Assembly (NCBI GenBank): GCA_041686345.1
Contig: JAWLEA010000004.1
Location: 10,614 to 74,613 of the forward strand
From: JAQICJ01 sp041686345
Lineage (GTDB): Bacteria > Myxococcota_A > Polyangia > HGW-17
DNA: 64,000 nucleotides
Direction: 5' to 3'
Part shown: positions 33,466 to 42,276 of the stretch, piece after piece
Layout: each line of letters starts with the position of its first letter
How positions within the stretch are numbered: the first letter of the stretch is position 1
The notes under the pieces: model-generated
Told to the model about the DNA's origin: nothing
What the model saw: only the letters and a program-made list of their open reading frames with translations
Database searches by the model: none
Translations under genes and position numbers: made by a program

Positions 33466-34377
33466 TCAGAGTTTGCTGTTGTTTTGTGAAAATCTGATAA
33501 GGCTGGTGTTTAAAGCCAGAGGTAGTTTGTGATCAGTAAGGGAAGCGAGATTCAGCAGCGCCAGATGAGCCTGTTCCAGATGAGAAGGTTGCTTGAATAT
33601 TTTATTGCCCCGAATATCCTTGCCTGAAAGAGCCAGTCTTATATAAGTGCTGGAATCAACGCTGTCAACCTTTAGTTGCCTTATGATCTCAGGTTTACCA
33701 AATCCAAAAAGATGAAGGGGAAGATCCGGAAAAATCTTTCTGGCGATTTTTACGGCTTTCAGAATAAAGGAAAAATCCTTCTTTCTCGGTACCAGGCTGC
33801 CTAAGGCTATACCCTCGAAAGGAAAGGAAGTGAGGGTTGTCAACTCTTGGGAAAAAAGATCAAGATTGTCTATAACAGGAACCGAAGCGTATAGTTTTAA
33901 TTTTTTTTTTCTTTTATTCTCAACAGCATAAACAGCATTTTTAATGGATAGTCGCAGATGTTTTTCCATCTTTTTTTCTGAATCTCCCGGAGTTACCGGA
34001 AAATCTACGGTAAAAGCGTATTGAGCAAATTTTTCCTGAAGCTCAAGCAAATCACGTGGATCCACTTTTAGCTTTTCATTTTTGAAATTCAATTCCAGAC
34101 TTGAAAAATAATCATTTGAAATAATGGTGCCTCCATATTTGATATAACCGTAGGAACCCGAATCTATCCACAGAGGAACAGCGATTTTTTCACAGAATTT
34201 GTTTATTTTGTGTTGATTGTCATTTTTTTCATTATTTTTCATCTGAGCCAGAAAAGGATAGGAAATCAAGGCGCCTTTGGAAATGAGATGAAGATAGGGA
34301 ATAATAAAGGAATTGAGAGCACCTTTATAGTTGATTACGGGGATAAATTCGGGATAATTTTTACAGGGATAAATCAT
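33466..34377 (-). CDS. TGT-superfamily paralogue lacking the zinc-binding domain
   Basis: Protein of 303 aa with a TGT-like barrel: first Asp at Asp72 (IDSGSYGYIKYGG), FEGIALGSLVPRK, and the region LHLFGFGKPEIIRQL with Asp238 and Asp241 (VDSVDSSTYIR) at the nucleophile position. This matches SVDSASALRRA of the DpdA-type protein at 9648, so both belong to the archaeal/DpdA-like branch. There is no CxCxxC...H zinc module. The start 34377 is preferred because a longer reading to 34497 runs through a remnant of a family A repeat. It lies 33 bp upstream of the RNA methyltransferase gene, so an RNA substrate is possible. Confidence 0.75.
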   Translation of the reverse strand: MIYPCKNYPEFIPVINYKGALNSFIIPYLHLISKGALISYPFLAQMKNNEKNDNQHKINKFCEKIAVPLWIDSGSYGYIKYGGTIISNDYFSSLELNFKNEKLKVDPRDLLELQEKFAQYAFTVDFPVTPGDSEKKMEKHLRLSIKNAVYAVENKRKKKLKLYASVPVIDNLDLFSQELTTLTSFPFEGIALGSLVPRKKDFSFILKAVKIARKIFPDLPLHLFGFGKPEIIRQLKVDSVDSSTYIRLALSGKDIRGNKIFKQPSHLEQAHLALLNLASLTDHKLPLALNTSLIRFSQNNSKL

Positions 34378-34407
34378 GTTATGGGCTCGCCTGCAGCAAA
34401 AGATTGT

Positions 34408-34445
34408 TGTTCCCACCCAAAAATGGATGTCATCGTCTGAAAATG
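34408..34445 (-). repeat. Family A repeat remnant (right terminus)
   Basis: GTTCCCACCCAAAAATGGATG followed by TCATCGTCTGAA is, on the minus strand, the last 38 bp of a family A element. It sits in the 5' part of the longer reading of the TGT-like gene. Confidence 0.7.
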
Positions 34446-34671
34446 GGGCAGAACCACCTTCTGAATAATTGATATCCCTTAGAAAAATTAGTTGCAACCA
34501 TAAAATTCATCAGCCAGGATAAAATATATTAAATTCAGTTGGAGTTTACGATTGCAACTGAGGAATTTGCATTGCATGATCATTTATTTTGAGTTATTAA
34601 AGTATTTGTTCTGGTTTTCAGATTGTCTAATTGGCGCTTTTCTGGTCAATGGTACAGGTTTGTTATTATTT

Positions 34672-35193
34672 ATGTTTAAAGGTATTATTTTTCTTCTTGG
34701 ATTAACGGGGATACTGGTCTTGTCCGGTAAAGCTTCCGCTCAATCAAAAGAGAGGTTTGTGCTGACAGCGGGTGGAACTTCTTTTCCACTGGGAGGTAAT
34801 TTCCAGGCGAGATACAGATATCTGTTCAATGATTCTTTTTCTGCGGCCACCGGAGTTTCCCTGTTGGGGTTTAATAGTTCGAGTCAACATCTTGCTGTTG
34901 GTTATTTGACTAGCCGAGCCATTTATACCATAGATTTTCTTTCTTATATCCCCTCTGTTTTTATTGGTGGAGGCGGAGGTGGGGGTAAAGGAACTGCCTG
35001 GACCGAAATAGATACGTCCTGGTTTGTGGAAGCCGGAATAGCTGTTGATTATCTCTATTCGCGCAAAGTCAAACTGGGGCTTTCCCTGTCAGCTTCTCAA
35101 TACTATTTCAACCGGGAGTTTGATCAACAGAATTTTTATACCCAAATTTTTGTATCTGTCAGATGTATCTGGGTGTTAGGAGAAACATGGTAA
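34672..35193 (+). CDS. Probable outer-membrane beta-barrel protein
   Basis: Starting at the ATG at 34672 the product is 173 aa with a signal peptide (MFKGIIFLLGLTGILVLSG, cleaved near ASAQ). The mature part alternates aromatic and small residues in short beta strands (RFVLTAGGTSF, ARYRYLFN, GVSLLGF, AIYTIDFL, GLSLSASQYYF), with a glycine-rich loop (GGGGGGG), and ends on an aromatic residue (ETW). A longer reading to 34552 adds hydrophobic residues without a ribosome site. Family not recognised. The end overlaps the next gene by 7 bp. Confidence 0.65.
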   Translation: MFKGIIFLLGLTGILVLSGKASAQSKERFVLTAGGTSFPLGGNFQARYRYLFNDSFSAATGVSLLGFNSSSQHLAVGYLTSRAIYTIDFLSYIPSVFIGGGGGGGKGTAWTEIDTSWFVEAGIAVDYLYSRKVKLGLSLSASQYYFNREFDQQNFYTQIFVSVRCIWVLGETW

Positions 35194-36161
35194 AAAAAAT
35201 TATCTTTTTGTCTTTATGTATCATTCTTAACTTGGTTTTATTTTCGTGTAAATCCGACAAAGAAAAAGAAAAAATTTCCAAACCTGTTTTGGAGAAAAAA
35301 ATCAATGAAAATAATGATGATCTGGTATCAACAGAAATTTTGCAGAGAAAAGAGGCAAATTCTGTTGCATATGTTAAAACCATAATGTTGGTTTTTAACA
35401 GAAAATCTCCAAGGTTTATAGAAAAACTCGATCCCGACAAAAGAAAAGATGTCAAAATCAGATCCGCTGTTGAAACAGAAAATTTGGTAAAAAAAATATT
35501 GAAACAGGTTGAAAATGGAGTTGATTTTGAAAATTTGATGGAAAAATATTCAGATAATCCCAAATCCTGGAAAGATGATTTTATCAAAAGAGTGACTTTG
35601 CAAGACAGTGCCAGTGTGATGAGAAGATTGGTATTGCGTTTGAAACCGGGTGAAGTAGGAGTGGTTAAAAATTCAAAAGAATACTTGATTATAAAAAGAA
35701 TTAAAAATCCCCCCAAAGTAAAAAGTCCCGACAGTGTAGAAATTTTGAAGAGAGCTCCCGCCAAAAAGAAGGTAAGTTTCAAGGTTATCAATATTCCCTG
35801 GAGGTATTTAAAAACCAATTATGGTGAAAATTTTCCTGATAAAATAAAGCGTTCTCAACAGCAAGCGGCTGATTTGGCTAAAAAAATTCTGAAAAAATTA
35901 CAGAAGGATCATAATTTTGATTCTCTTCATAATCAACATAATGTTCCTTTGCCGTCCAACAAAAAACATAAACATGGTTTTTCCCCTCTCGACAAAAAAG
36001 ATGGGCACCATGATCACGAGCATGATCATAAAAACAAGAAAAACATGCAGAATATGTCGTCTTTTGTCAAAATCCATCGTTTGGCAGTTAGATTGAAGGT
36101 TGGAGAAAGTGGTATTATCACCAGTAAATACGGTTATCACGTTGTTAAAAGGTTTAAATAA
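35187..36161 (+). CDS. Parvulin-like periplasmic lipoprotein with His-rich segment
   Basis: AGGAG precedes the ATG at 35187; the signal peptide ends LFSC (lipobox). Two segments match the ends of parvulin (PpiC) domains: LKPGEVGVVKNSKEYLIIKRIKN (around 165-185) and KVGESGIITSKYGYHVVKRF at the C-terminus, each preceded by a FENL-like or FDSL-like helix. Catalytic prolyl-isomerase residues are not clearly conserved, so a chaperone role is more likely. A striking KHKHGF..HHDHEHDHK stretch near 270 could bind metal. Overlap of 7 bp with the barrel gene suggests they are expressed together. Confidence 0.65.
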   Translation: MVKKIIFLSLCIILNLVLFSCKSDKEKEKISKPVLEKKINENNDDLVSTEILQRKEANSVAYVKTIMLVFNRKSPRFIEKLDPDKRKDVKIRSAVETENLVKKILKQVENGVDFENLMEKYSDNPKSWKDDFIKRVTLQDSASVMRRLVLRLKPGEVGVVKNSKEYLIIKRIKNPPKVKSPDSVEILKRAPAKKKVSFKVINIPWRYLKTNYGENFPDKIKRSQQQAADLAKKILKKLQKDHNFDSLHNQHNVPLPSNKKHKHGFSPLDKKDGHHDHEHDHKNKKNMQNMSSFVKIHRLAVRLKVGESGIITSKYGYHVVKRFK

Positions 36162-36169
36162 ATTAAAAT

Positions 36170-36300
36170 AGTTCCCGTTTCAGAAAGGGAGGCATTGGTT
36201 TTGAATTTGGAAATAGTGTCAACTGTATAAGCGAAGTTATTCCGTGCATCTCAATCCAATTTCTTCACCAGCCAAAAACCCCCATTCTGGGATGGGAACT
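36170..36300 (-). repeat. Family A palindromic repeat, internally deleted copy
   Basis: A 131-bp reversed copy with termini AGTTCCCGTTTCAG and CTGGGATGGGAACT. It lacks about 33 bp of the right interior (the GACAAAGCAGAT to CAGACGATGACATCC part is replaced by GAATTTGG...CATTGG). It is the only recognisable feature in the 350-bp gap between the parvulin-like gene and the surface lipoprotein gene. Confidence 0.8.
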
Positions 36301-36511
36301 AAATAGATTCTTATATAAAGTTGATTACATAATTAATTTTGCTAAAGTATATAAGTTTTCCTCTTTATTTTTTCAGGATGAAATTTGTATTTTACTAATT
36401 TGTAATAGTTTTTGAAAAGCAGTTTGGATATTGATCAATTCCAAAAGGAATTACAATTTATCCAAAATCGGCTTCAACATATAAACTTATAATTTTATGC
36501 AGGAGACCAAA

Positions 36512-39244
36512 ATGTTCAAAAAATCAGTTTTTGCTTTACTTATGCCTTTTTTATTTTCTCTGACATTTATCGGGTGTGAACCTGAAGAGTCTGAAGATAA
36601 AGAAATCTGCAACAATAACCAAGACGATGATGGCGATGGTCTGGTTGATTGTGCGGATATGGAGTGCTGGGGTCATGTGGGATCACCCAATGGACAGCAG
36701 ATTTGCCAATCCAGTGAAAGTCATTGTGATGATGGCTTCGACAATGATGCCAATGGTGAAGTTGACTGTGACGATCCCAATTGTGCCGATGATCCGGTTT
36801 GCAATGAGGAAGAAACAGAAACGGATTGCACCGACGGAGTTGACAACGACGGCGACGGCGATGTGGACTGCGATGATTCCGATTGCGCCGACGATCCTGC
36901 TTGCAGTGAAGTAGAAACCGATTGCACCGACGGAGTTGACAACGACGGTGACGGTGATGTTGATTGTGATGATGAAGATTGTCTTGACGATCCGGCTTGT
37001 ATAACTCCTGATGAAGATTGTACAGATGGAAGCGACAATGACGGTGATGGCGACATAGATTGTGCTGATGCCGATTGTGACGGTCAGACCGGGCCTGACG
37101 GTCAGACTTGTGAATTGCCAGAGAGCAGTTGCAACGATGGCTACGACAACGATGGCGATGGCGATGTTGACTGTGATGATTCCGATTGTGCTGATGATTC
37201 AGCCTGTATTGTGGGAGAAACCGACTGCACTGACGGAGTTGATAATGACAGCGATGGCGATATAGATTGTGCTGATGCCGAATGTGAAGGCGAAACCGGG
37301 CCTGACGGTCAGACTTGTGAATTGCCAGAGAGCAGTTGCAACGATGGTTATGACAACGATGGCGACGGCGATGTTGATTGCGATGATTCCGATTGCACCA
37401 TTGCCTGTCTGAATGTTGGTGATCTGATTATTACCGAGTTAATGAAAGATCCCAATCAAGTAAGTGACAACAATGGAGAATGGTTTGAATTGTATAACTC
37501 TTCTGCCAGGGATATCGATTTGCGAGATCTGGTTATTTTTTCCCAGACTTCCGGCGGCAATGATGCCACCCATCTGATTACAGCTTCCGGGGAAGTGGTT
37601 ATTCCTGCAGGTGAATATGCAGTTTTGAGCATAAATGGTGATACAGTTACCAATGGTGGTATTTCCGTACTTTATGAATACTCAAATATAAATCTTTCCA
37701 ATGGTGGCGATAATCTGGGCATCAGAACCGTAGACGGAACTGTTCTCGATGAAGTTGCCTATGATGAAATAGACTATCATGACATGAGTGGCATGTCCCT
37801 TTCCCTCGATCGTGATTATCTCAGTCCTGTCGATAATGATGACAGTGCCAACTGGTGTTATATAGTCAAAAGATATAATGCTTCTGATTACGGAACTCCG
37901 GGAGAGGCCAATCCTTCTTGTCTCAGAGAAACCAATTGCAATGATACTACAGACAATGACGGCAATGGTCTGGTTGACTGCGAAGATTTTGCCTGTGCTT
38001 TCGATTCCAATTGTACCAGTTATAATGTACCGGGATCTGGTGATCTCATCATTACCGAAATCATGGCTGACCCGGGAATTGGAACTCCGGACAGTGAATA
38101 TGAATGGATTGAAATTTATAATACCTCTATCCATACGATGGAATTGAACGGATTGGTACTTTGTGATTCTTCTTATGATCAACATTGTTTCTTCTTGACT
38201 CACGGGAGTTCCATGGGCTTGGACTCAGGAAATTATGCAGTATTTGGTTACAAATCCGAAAATGTTCCGGGAGCCATTTCAGTTATTGAATATGATGCTG
38301 CCATTATGCTCAGCAATTCCAGTGACGGAGTTACCCTGATGCGTGATCACGAAAGTTCCACCCCTGTAATTATCGATTATGTCAATTACGACGCCATGAG
38401 CGGCTGGGATTTCATGACAACCGGCGCTTCCCTGCAATTTTCCTCCGATGCTACCCAAAGTATGACTCTTAATGATGATCCTGTTTACTGGTGTGCGGCT
38501 ACTACTGTTTACGATGCCACCAATCTGCTTATGGGTACTCCCGGTTCTGTAAACGATGTCTGTGAAATTATTCTGCCCGAAACCGATTGTGACGACGGAG
38601 TTGACAACGATTCCGACGGTCTGACAGATTGTCTCGATGGTGATTGTGACGGTTTGGCCGGCGATGGCGGGACCTGTGAGTATGGCTACGAAAGCAGTTG
38701 TTCTGACGGCTTTGACAACGATGGTGACGGCCTGGTTGATTCTGCCGATCCCGATTGCGCAACCGGCGGCAGTCTGGTGGCTTATTTCAGCGAATATGTT
38801 GAGGGTTCTTCCAACAACAAGGCTCTGGAGATTTATATCCAAGACGCCAGCGGAGTTATGGTTCTGTCCGATTGTGAAATCAATAAATATTCCAACGGCG
38901 GTTTAACACCTACCAATATCACCCTCGACAGCACTAGTCTTGTCAGCGGAGATCTCTGGGTTATCTGCAACAATTCTGCTGATGCTTCCCTTTCACCCTA
39001 TTGCGATCAATTCGAGTATCAAATCAATTTCAATGGTAATGACGCCGTGGAATTGGTTTGCAATGGTGTTACCATGGATGTTATCGGTGAAATCGGCGAT
39101 GATACCTATTTTGGTGAAGATACAACTGAACGCCGCAATGCCGGCATAAGCTCCGGTGATCCCAATGGTTCCGATGCCTTTGATTTTGCAGATGAATGGA
39201 CTTCTTTTGCACTCGATACCTTTGACGGGCTCGGAGTTCGCTAA
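36512..39244 (+). CDS. Large surface lipoprotein with DNDGDG cysteine repeats and lamin-tail domains
   Basis: Start at 36512 supported by AGGAG at 36500. The signal peptide ends FIGC (lipobox). About seven copies of CxDGxDNDGDGDxDCDDxDC occur in residues 30-300, each with calcium-site-like Asp spacing and paired Cys. Two lamin-tail domains follow (GDLIITELMKDPNQ..EWFELYNSS near 315 and GDLIITEIMADPG..YEWIEIYNTS near 510), then further DNDSDG repeats and a third LTD-like end (LEIYIQDASGVMVLSDCEI). Such lipoproteins are common in Myxococcota and sit on the cell surface; their ligands are unknown. Confidence 0.85.
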   Translation: MFKKSVFALLMPFLFSLTFIGCEPEESEDKEICNNNQDDDGDGLVDCADMECWGHVGSPNGQQICQSSESHCDDGFDNDANGEVDCDDPNCADDPVCNEEETETDCTDGVDNDGDGDVDCDDSDCADDPACSEVETDCTDGVDNDGDGDVDCDDEDCLDDPACITPDEDCTDGSDNDGDGDIDCADADCDGQTGPDGQTCELPESSCNDGYDNDGDGDVDCDDSDCADDSACIVGETDCTDGVDNDSDGDIDCADAECEGETGPDGQTCELPESSCNDGYDNDGDGDVDCDDSDCTIACLNVGDLIITELMKDPNQVSDNNGEWFELYNSSARDIDLRDLVIFSQTSGGNDATHLITASGEVVIPAGEYAVLSINGDTVTNGGISVLYEYSNINLSNGGDNLGIRTVDGTVLDEVAYDEIDYHDMSGMSLSLDRDYLSPVDNDDSANWCYIVKRYNASDYGTPGEANPSCLRETNCNDTTDNDGNGLVDCEDFACAFDSNCTSYNVPGSGDLIITEIMADPGIGTPDSEYEWIEIYNTSIHTMELNGLVLCDSSYDQHCFFLTHGSSMGLDSGNYAVFGYKSENVPGAISVIEYDAAIMLSNSSDGVTLMRDHESSTPVIIDYVNYDAMSGWDFMTTGASLQFSSDATQSMTLNDDPVYWCAATTVYDATNLLMGTPGSVNDVCEIILPETDCDDGVDNDSDGLTDCLDGDCDGLAGDGGTCEYGYESSCSDGFDNDGDGLVDSADPDCATGGSLVAYFSEYVEGSSNNKALEIYIQDASGVMVLSDCEINKYSNGGLTPTNITLDSTSLVSGDLWVICNNSADASLSPYCDQFEYQINFNGNDAVELVCNGVTMDVIGEIGDDTYFGEDTTERRNAGISSGDPNGSDAFDFADEWTSFALDTFDGLGVR

Positions 39245-39262
39245 ACTATCTTTTCCCCTTTG

Positions 39263-39277
39263 ATAACCTAAGGTTAT
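39263..39277. promoter_or_regulatory. Perfect 15-bp palindrome between genes
   Basis: ATAACCTAAGGTTAT (7-bp arms around one base) lies 12 bp before the prmC start and overlaps its AAGG ribosome site. It could be a small operator or hairpin that affects prmC translation; no T-run follows, so it is not an intrinsic terminator. Confidence 0.25.
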
Positions 39278-39288
39278 TCCAATTCAAA

Positions 39289-40137
39289 ATGACTGAAAAT
39301 CAAAAAACATGGACGGTAAAAGAAGTTCTCCGTTGGACAACTGCCAAGTTCAAAGAGGTTAACATCGATACCCCCCGACTTGATGCCGAATTGCTCATTG
39401 CCAAAGTTATCGGCAGAGACAGAGTTGGGGTTTATCTCGATTACAATCGTCCCCTCATCCCTGAAGAACGCAAAAAACTGCGGGTCATGGTAAGAAAAAG
39501 GCTGAACAGGGTGCCGGTAGCTTATATTCTGGGTAAAAAAGAGTTTTACGGCCTGGAATTTAAAGTATCTCCAGCGGTGCTTGTTCCCCGTCCTGATACA
39601 GAGATTCTGGTGGAAACAGCCCTGCAAATTCTTGAAACCGGAGACAGTGTTCTCGATCTGGGAACAGGAAGCGGTGCTATTATTACAGCTGTAGGGTGTA
39701 ATTTTTCCGGATTGCAGCTTGAAGCTTCCGATATTTCGCCTGAAGCTCTGGCTATTGCTCAGCAAAATACAAAAGCTCAAGGACTCGAGGTTGATTTTTA
39801 TCTGGGGGATATGTTCCACCCGCTAGTTGGTAAAAAATTTAATCTGATCATTTCCAATCCTCCTTATATTCCTCCGGATACAGCTTTGCAGCCGGAGTTG
39901 AAACATGAACCCCAATCCGCTCTGATTACCGGGGATAAGGGCCTGAAATATCTGAAAATTATTATTGAACAGGCTCCTGCTCATTTGCACCCGGAGGGGA
40001 AGTTATTGCTGGAATTTGGTGAAAATCAGGAAAAGTTTGTGTTTGAGCAATTGAAAAAAAGGGGATATGTCAATATGAAAACAGTTGAGGATCTGGCAGG
40101 TTTACCTCGCATGGCACAGGCACAATATGACGGCTGA
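39289..40137 (+). CDS. prmC: Peptide chain release factor N5-glutamine methyltransferase
   Basis: Methylates the GGQ glutamine of release factors. The N-terminal helical domain has LRWTTAKFKEVNIDTPRLDAELLIA; the SAM motif is VLDLGTGSGAI; the substrate motif NPPYIPP is intact. At 282 aa it is the normal PrmC size. The closing LAGLPRMAQAQY segment matches the family ending (DLAGxxR). It overlaps nth by 11 bp. Confidence 0.95.
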   Translation: MTENQKTWTVKEVLRWTTAKFKEVNIDTPRLDAELLIAKVIGRDRVGVYLDYNRPLIPEERKKLRVMVRKRLNRVPVAYILGKKEFYGLEFKVSPAVLVPRPDTEILVETALQILETGDSVLDLGTGSGAIITAVGCNFSGLQLEASDISPEALAIAQQNTKAQGLEVDFYLGDMFHPLVGKKFNLIISNPPYIPPDTALQPELKHEPQSALITGDKGLKYLKIIIEQAPAHLHPEGKLLLEFGENQEKFVFEQLKKRGYVNMKTVEDLAGLPRMAQAQYDG

Positions 40138-40786
40138 AAGTACATCTGCTCAAAAATTAAGAATTAATAAGATATTACAGGTGCTTTCCGAACTCTATCC
40201 CCATCCTCAATCGGCTCTGATTGTGGCCAATCCTTTTCAAAGGCTGATAGCCACTATTTTAAGTGCCCAGAGTACTGACAAACAGGTAAACAAAATAACC
40301 AGAGAGTTGTTTGAATATTTTCCCGATCCCGCTTCTCTGGCAACAGCTCCTCCGGCCAAGGTTGAAGATATCATCAGATCTACCGGTCTTTACCGCAATA
40401 AAACCAAAAATATCATCGCAGCTTCCCGGATAATCATGGAAAAGTTTGCTGGTCAGGTTCCCAAAACCATGAATGAATTGACTTCTCTGCCCGGCGTGGC
40501 TCGAAAAACTGCAAATTGTGTTCTCCAGGACAGTTTCCAAATTGCTGAGGGGATTGTAGTTGATACCCATGTGGGTAGATTGGCCATGAGGTTGAAACTC
40601 ACTTCTGAAACCAAAAAGAACCCTGTTAAAATTGAAAAAGATCTCAAAAGGGTGATTCCTCGCAGTCAATGGCTGGTAATTTCTCACAGATTGATTTATC
40701 ATGGCCGCAATATTTGCAAAGCCAGAAACCCTCTTTGTAGAAAATGTCGGCTGCTTGACTGGTGTCCTTCGGGGAAAGTTGATTAA
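40127..40786 (+). CDS. nth: Endonuclease III (DNA glycosylase/AP lyase)
   Basis: Base-excision repair enzyme for oxidised pyrimidines. The helix-hairpin-helix is LTSLPGVARKTANCVL with the catalytic Lys; the catalytic Asp is in VVDTHVGRL. The iron-sulphur cluster motif Cys-X6-Cys-X2-Cys-X5-Cys is complete (CKARNPLCRKCRLLDWC). Length 219 aa is standard. The ATG at 40127 overlaps the prmC end by 11 bp, so it is probably co-transcribed with prmC. Confidence 0.95.
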   Translation: MTAESTSAQKLRINKILQVLSELYPHPQSALIVANPFQRLIATILSAQSTDKQVNKITRELFEYFPDPASLATAPPAKVEDIIRSTGLYRNKTKNIIAASRIIMEKFAGQVPKTMNELTSLPGVARKTANCVLQDSFQIAEGIVVDTHVGRLAMRLKLTSETKKNPVKIEKDLKRVIPRSQWLVISHRLIYHGRNICKARNPLCRKCRLLDWCPSGKVD

Positions 40787-40859
40787 ACCCTGGCTTGGCA
40801 AGTACAACCAGCAAAACTTTTTACTATTAATCCTCTTCTTTACAGAAAATTGATGAGCG

Positions 40860-41843
40860 ATGCAGATCTTTTTCATTATTATATCTATTATTCTGGTAGC
40901 TTCAGGCAATTTTTCCTGTTCTTCAGAAAGTTCATCCCCTCAAACAAAAAATAATGAAAACTCCTGGAAATATGTTCCCGATACTTCCAAATCAGTTAAA
41001 TCAGAAAAAATAGTAGCTGAGGTTGATGAATATCCCGTAACCAAAGAGCAACTTCATGAGTATGCAAAGGAAAACAAACTTTCTAAATCTGAAGCTCTCA
41101 GAGAGTTGATAAATCAAACACTGCTTCGTAATGAATTTTTGCACAATTCCCCCCCGGATGAACAAAGTCGTATTTATAAATCTGTAACAGTGTATAATTT
41201 CATCAGGGAAAAATTTCTGCAAAATGATGAAACCAACAGCATCAGTGATGAAAAGGTAAAAAAGGTTTATGATGAAATCCAAAGTTACAAGCATTCCCGT
41301 CGCTTCAGGAAGTTGAAATTTTATTTCAAACATCAACAATGGCGCCAGACAGTTCAATTGGTGATAAAAAAGAACGCTCTCATCAATAAAGATTCTCGTG
41401 CCTCGGCTCTATCCATGTTTAAACTGGTGAGATCATGGCTGCTTGCCAGAAAAGTCGATACCGTCGAAGAATTCCGCAATAGTGCCTGGGTAATCCAAAA
41501 TTCTTTTTATCCGGTAAGATTTGAAAAAGTTTTACCCCTTTCGGCAAATTGGAAAGAAAACTTTTTCAGAACTGGACGTAATTATAATCAGGTTTTTGTT
41601 AATAAAATCTTTGAAATTAAAAAAGAAAATGGGATATCAGAGGTGTTTGAAACAGAGCAGGCAATCCACCTGGTATTCCTTGAAAAGATAATTCCGGCCA
41701 AAAACGAGAGTTTTGCAGAAGTAAAAGATAAATTGCGAGCAAAACTGGCTGCAGAAATTCAAGCGAGAAATTTTGAAAAATGGCTCCATCAACTCAGAGC
41801 AAAGTATGATATAAATATTTATTATCAATCCTTGTTCAAATAG
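40860..41843 (+). CDS. SurA/PpiC-type periplasmic chaperone lipoprotein
   Basis: Lipoprotein signal (IILVASGNFSC) followed by a SurA_N-like helical region: VAEVDEYPVTKEQLHEYAKENKLSKSEALRELINQTLLRNEFL. The C-terminal end AIHLVFLEKIIPAKNESFAEVKDKLRAKL matches the end of a parvulin domain and the swapped helix that follows. The catalytic core is poorly conserved, so it is likely a folding chaperone for outer-membrane proteins rather than an active isomerase. A 73-bp gap separates it from nth. Confidence 0.7.
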   Translation: MQIFFIIISIILVASGNFSCSSESSSPQTKNNENSWKYVPDTSKSVKSEKIVAEVDEYPVTKEQLHEYAKENKLSKSEALRELINQTLLRNEFLHNSPPDEQSRIYKSVTVYNFIREKFLQNDETNSISDEKVKKVYDEIQSYKHSRRFRKLKFYFKHQQWRQTVQLVIKKNALINKDSRASALSMFKLVRSWLLARKVDTVEEFRNSAWVIQNSFYPVRFEKVLPLSANWKENFFRTGRNYNQVFVNKIFEIKKENGISEVFETEQAIHLVFLEKIIPAKNESFAEVKDKLRAKLAAEIQARNFEKWLHQLRAKYDINIYYQSLFK

Positions 41844-41877
41844 TTCCTCAACGGAAACCAACAATAAAGGCTTCACA

Positions 41878-42249
41878 GTGTCAGCATCACCCTTTACTGA
41901 ATTTTTGGCTGAGATCATCGGTCTGTTACCCAATTCCCTTGGAGTCGTAATTCAGGATTGGGAGGGGGAAACCATCGAATATTTTGGTCATCTCAAAGCC
42001 GACGAACTCAGGATCAATGCAGCCCAGTGGGGATTGTTGTGGAGAATGATAAAATACCAGGTAAAACATCCCTATCTCAAAAGTTCTCGGGAAATTATCA
42101 TCGAAACCGATTGTCAGAAGATTATTATCCACACCCTTTTCGATCGTTATTATCTGGTGATTTTTCTGGAAAAGACAGCTTCTCTCTCGGAAGCCCGCAA
42201 GGTTATAGGCGAAATGTCAGACAGAATTATAAAAGAAATGGGCTTCTGA
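41878..42249 (+). CDS. Roadblock/LC7 domain protein (MglB-like)
   Basis: Compact 123-aa protein. The GTG start is preceded by AAAGG. The sequence FTEFLAEIIGLLPNSLGVVIQDWEGETIEYFG, followed by LLWRMIKYQV and IIETDCQKIIIHTLFDRYYLVIFLEKTASLSEARKVI, matches the Roadblock fold. Such proteins act as GTPase-activating or scaffold partners of MglA-type GTPases. An MglA-like GTPase lies 10 kb away in this window; pairing is only an inference. Confidence 0.78.
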   Translation: MSASPFTEFLAEIIGLLPNSLGVVIQDWEGETIEYFGHLKADELRINAAQWGLLWRMIKYQVKHPYLKSSREIIIETDCQKIIIHTLFDRYYLVIFLEKTASLSEARKVIGEMSDRIIKEMGF

Positions 42250-42276
42250 TTCTACCCCGGACAAAATCAATTTTCT

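Noticed and set aside
36721..37056. Ser/Pro-rich reading frame antisense to the DNDGDG repeats
   Set aside because: It is the complement of the GAC-rich repeat codons; low complexity explains the open frame.
38279..38842. 187-aa reading frame antisense to the surface lipoprotein gene
   Set aside because: It mirrors a strong coding frame with Cys/Asp repeats and has no start signal; a shadow of the sense gene.
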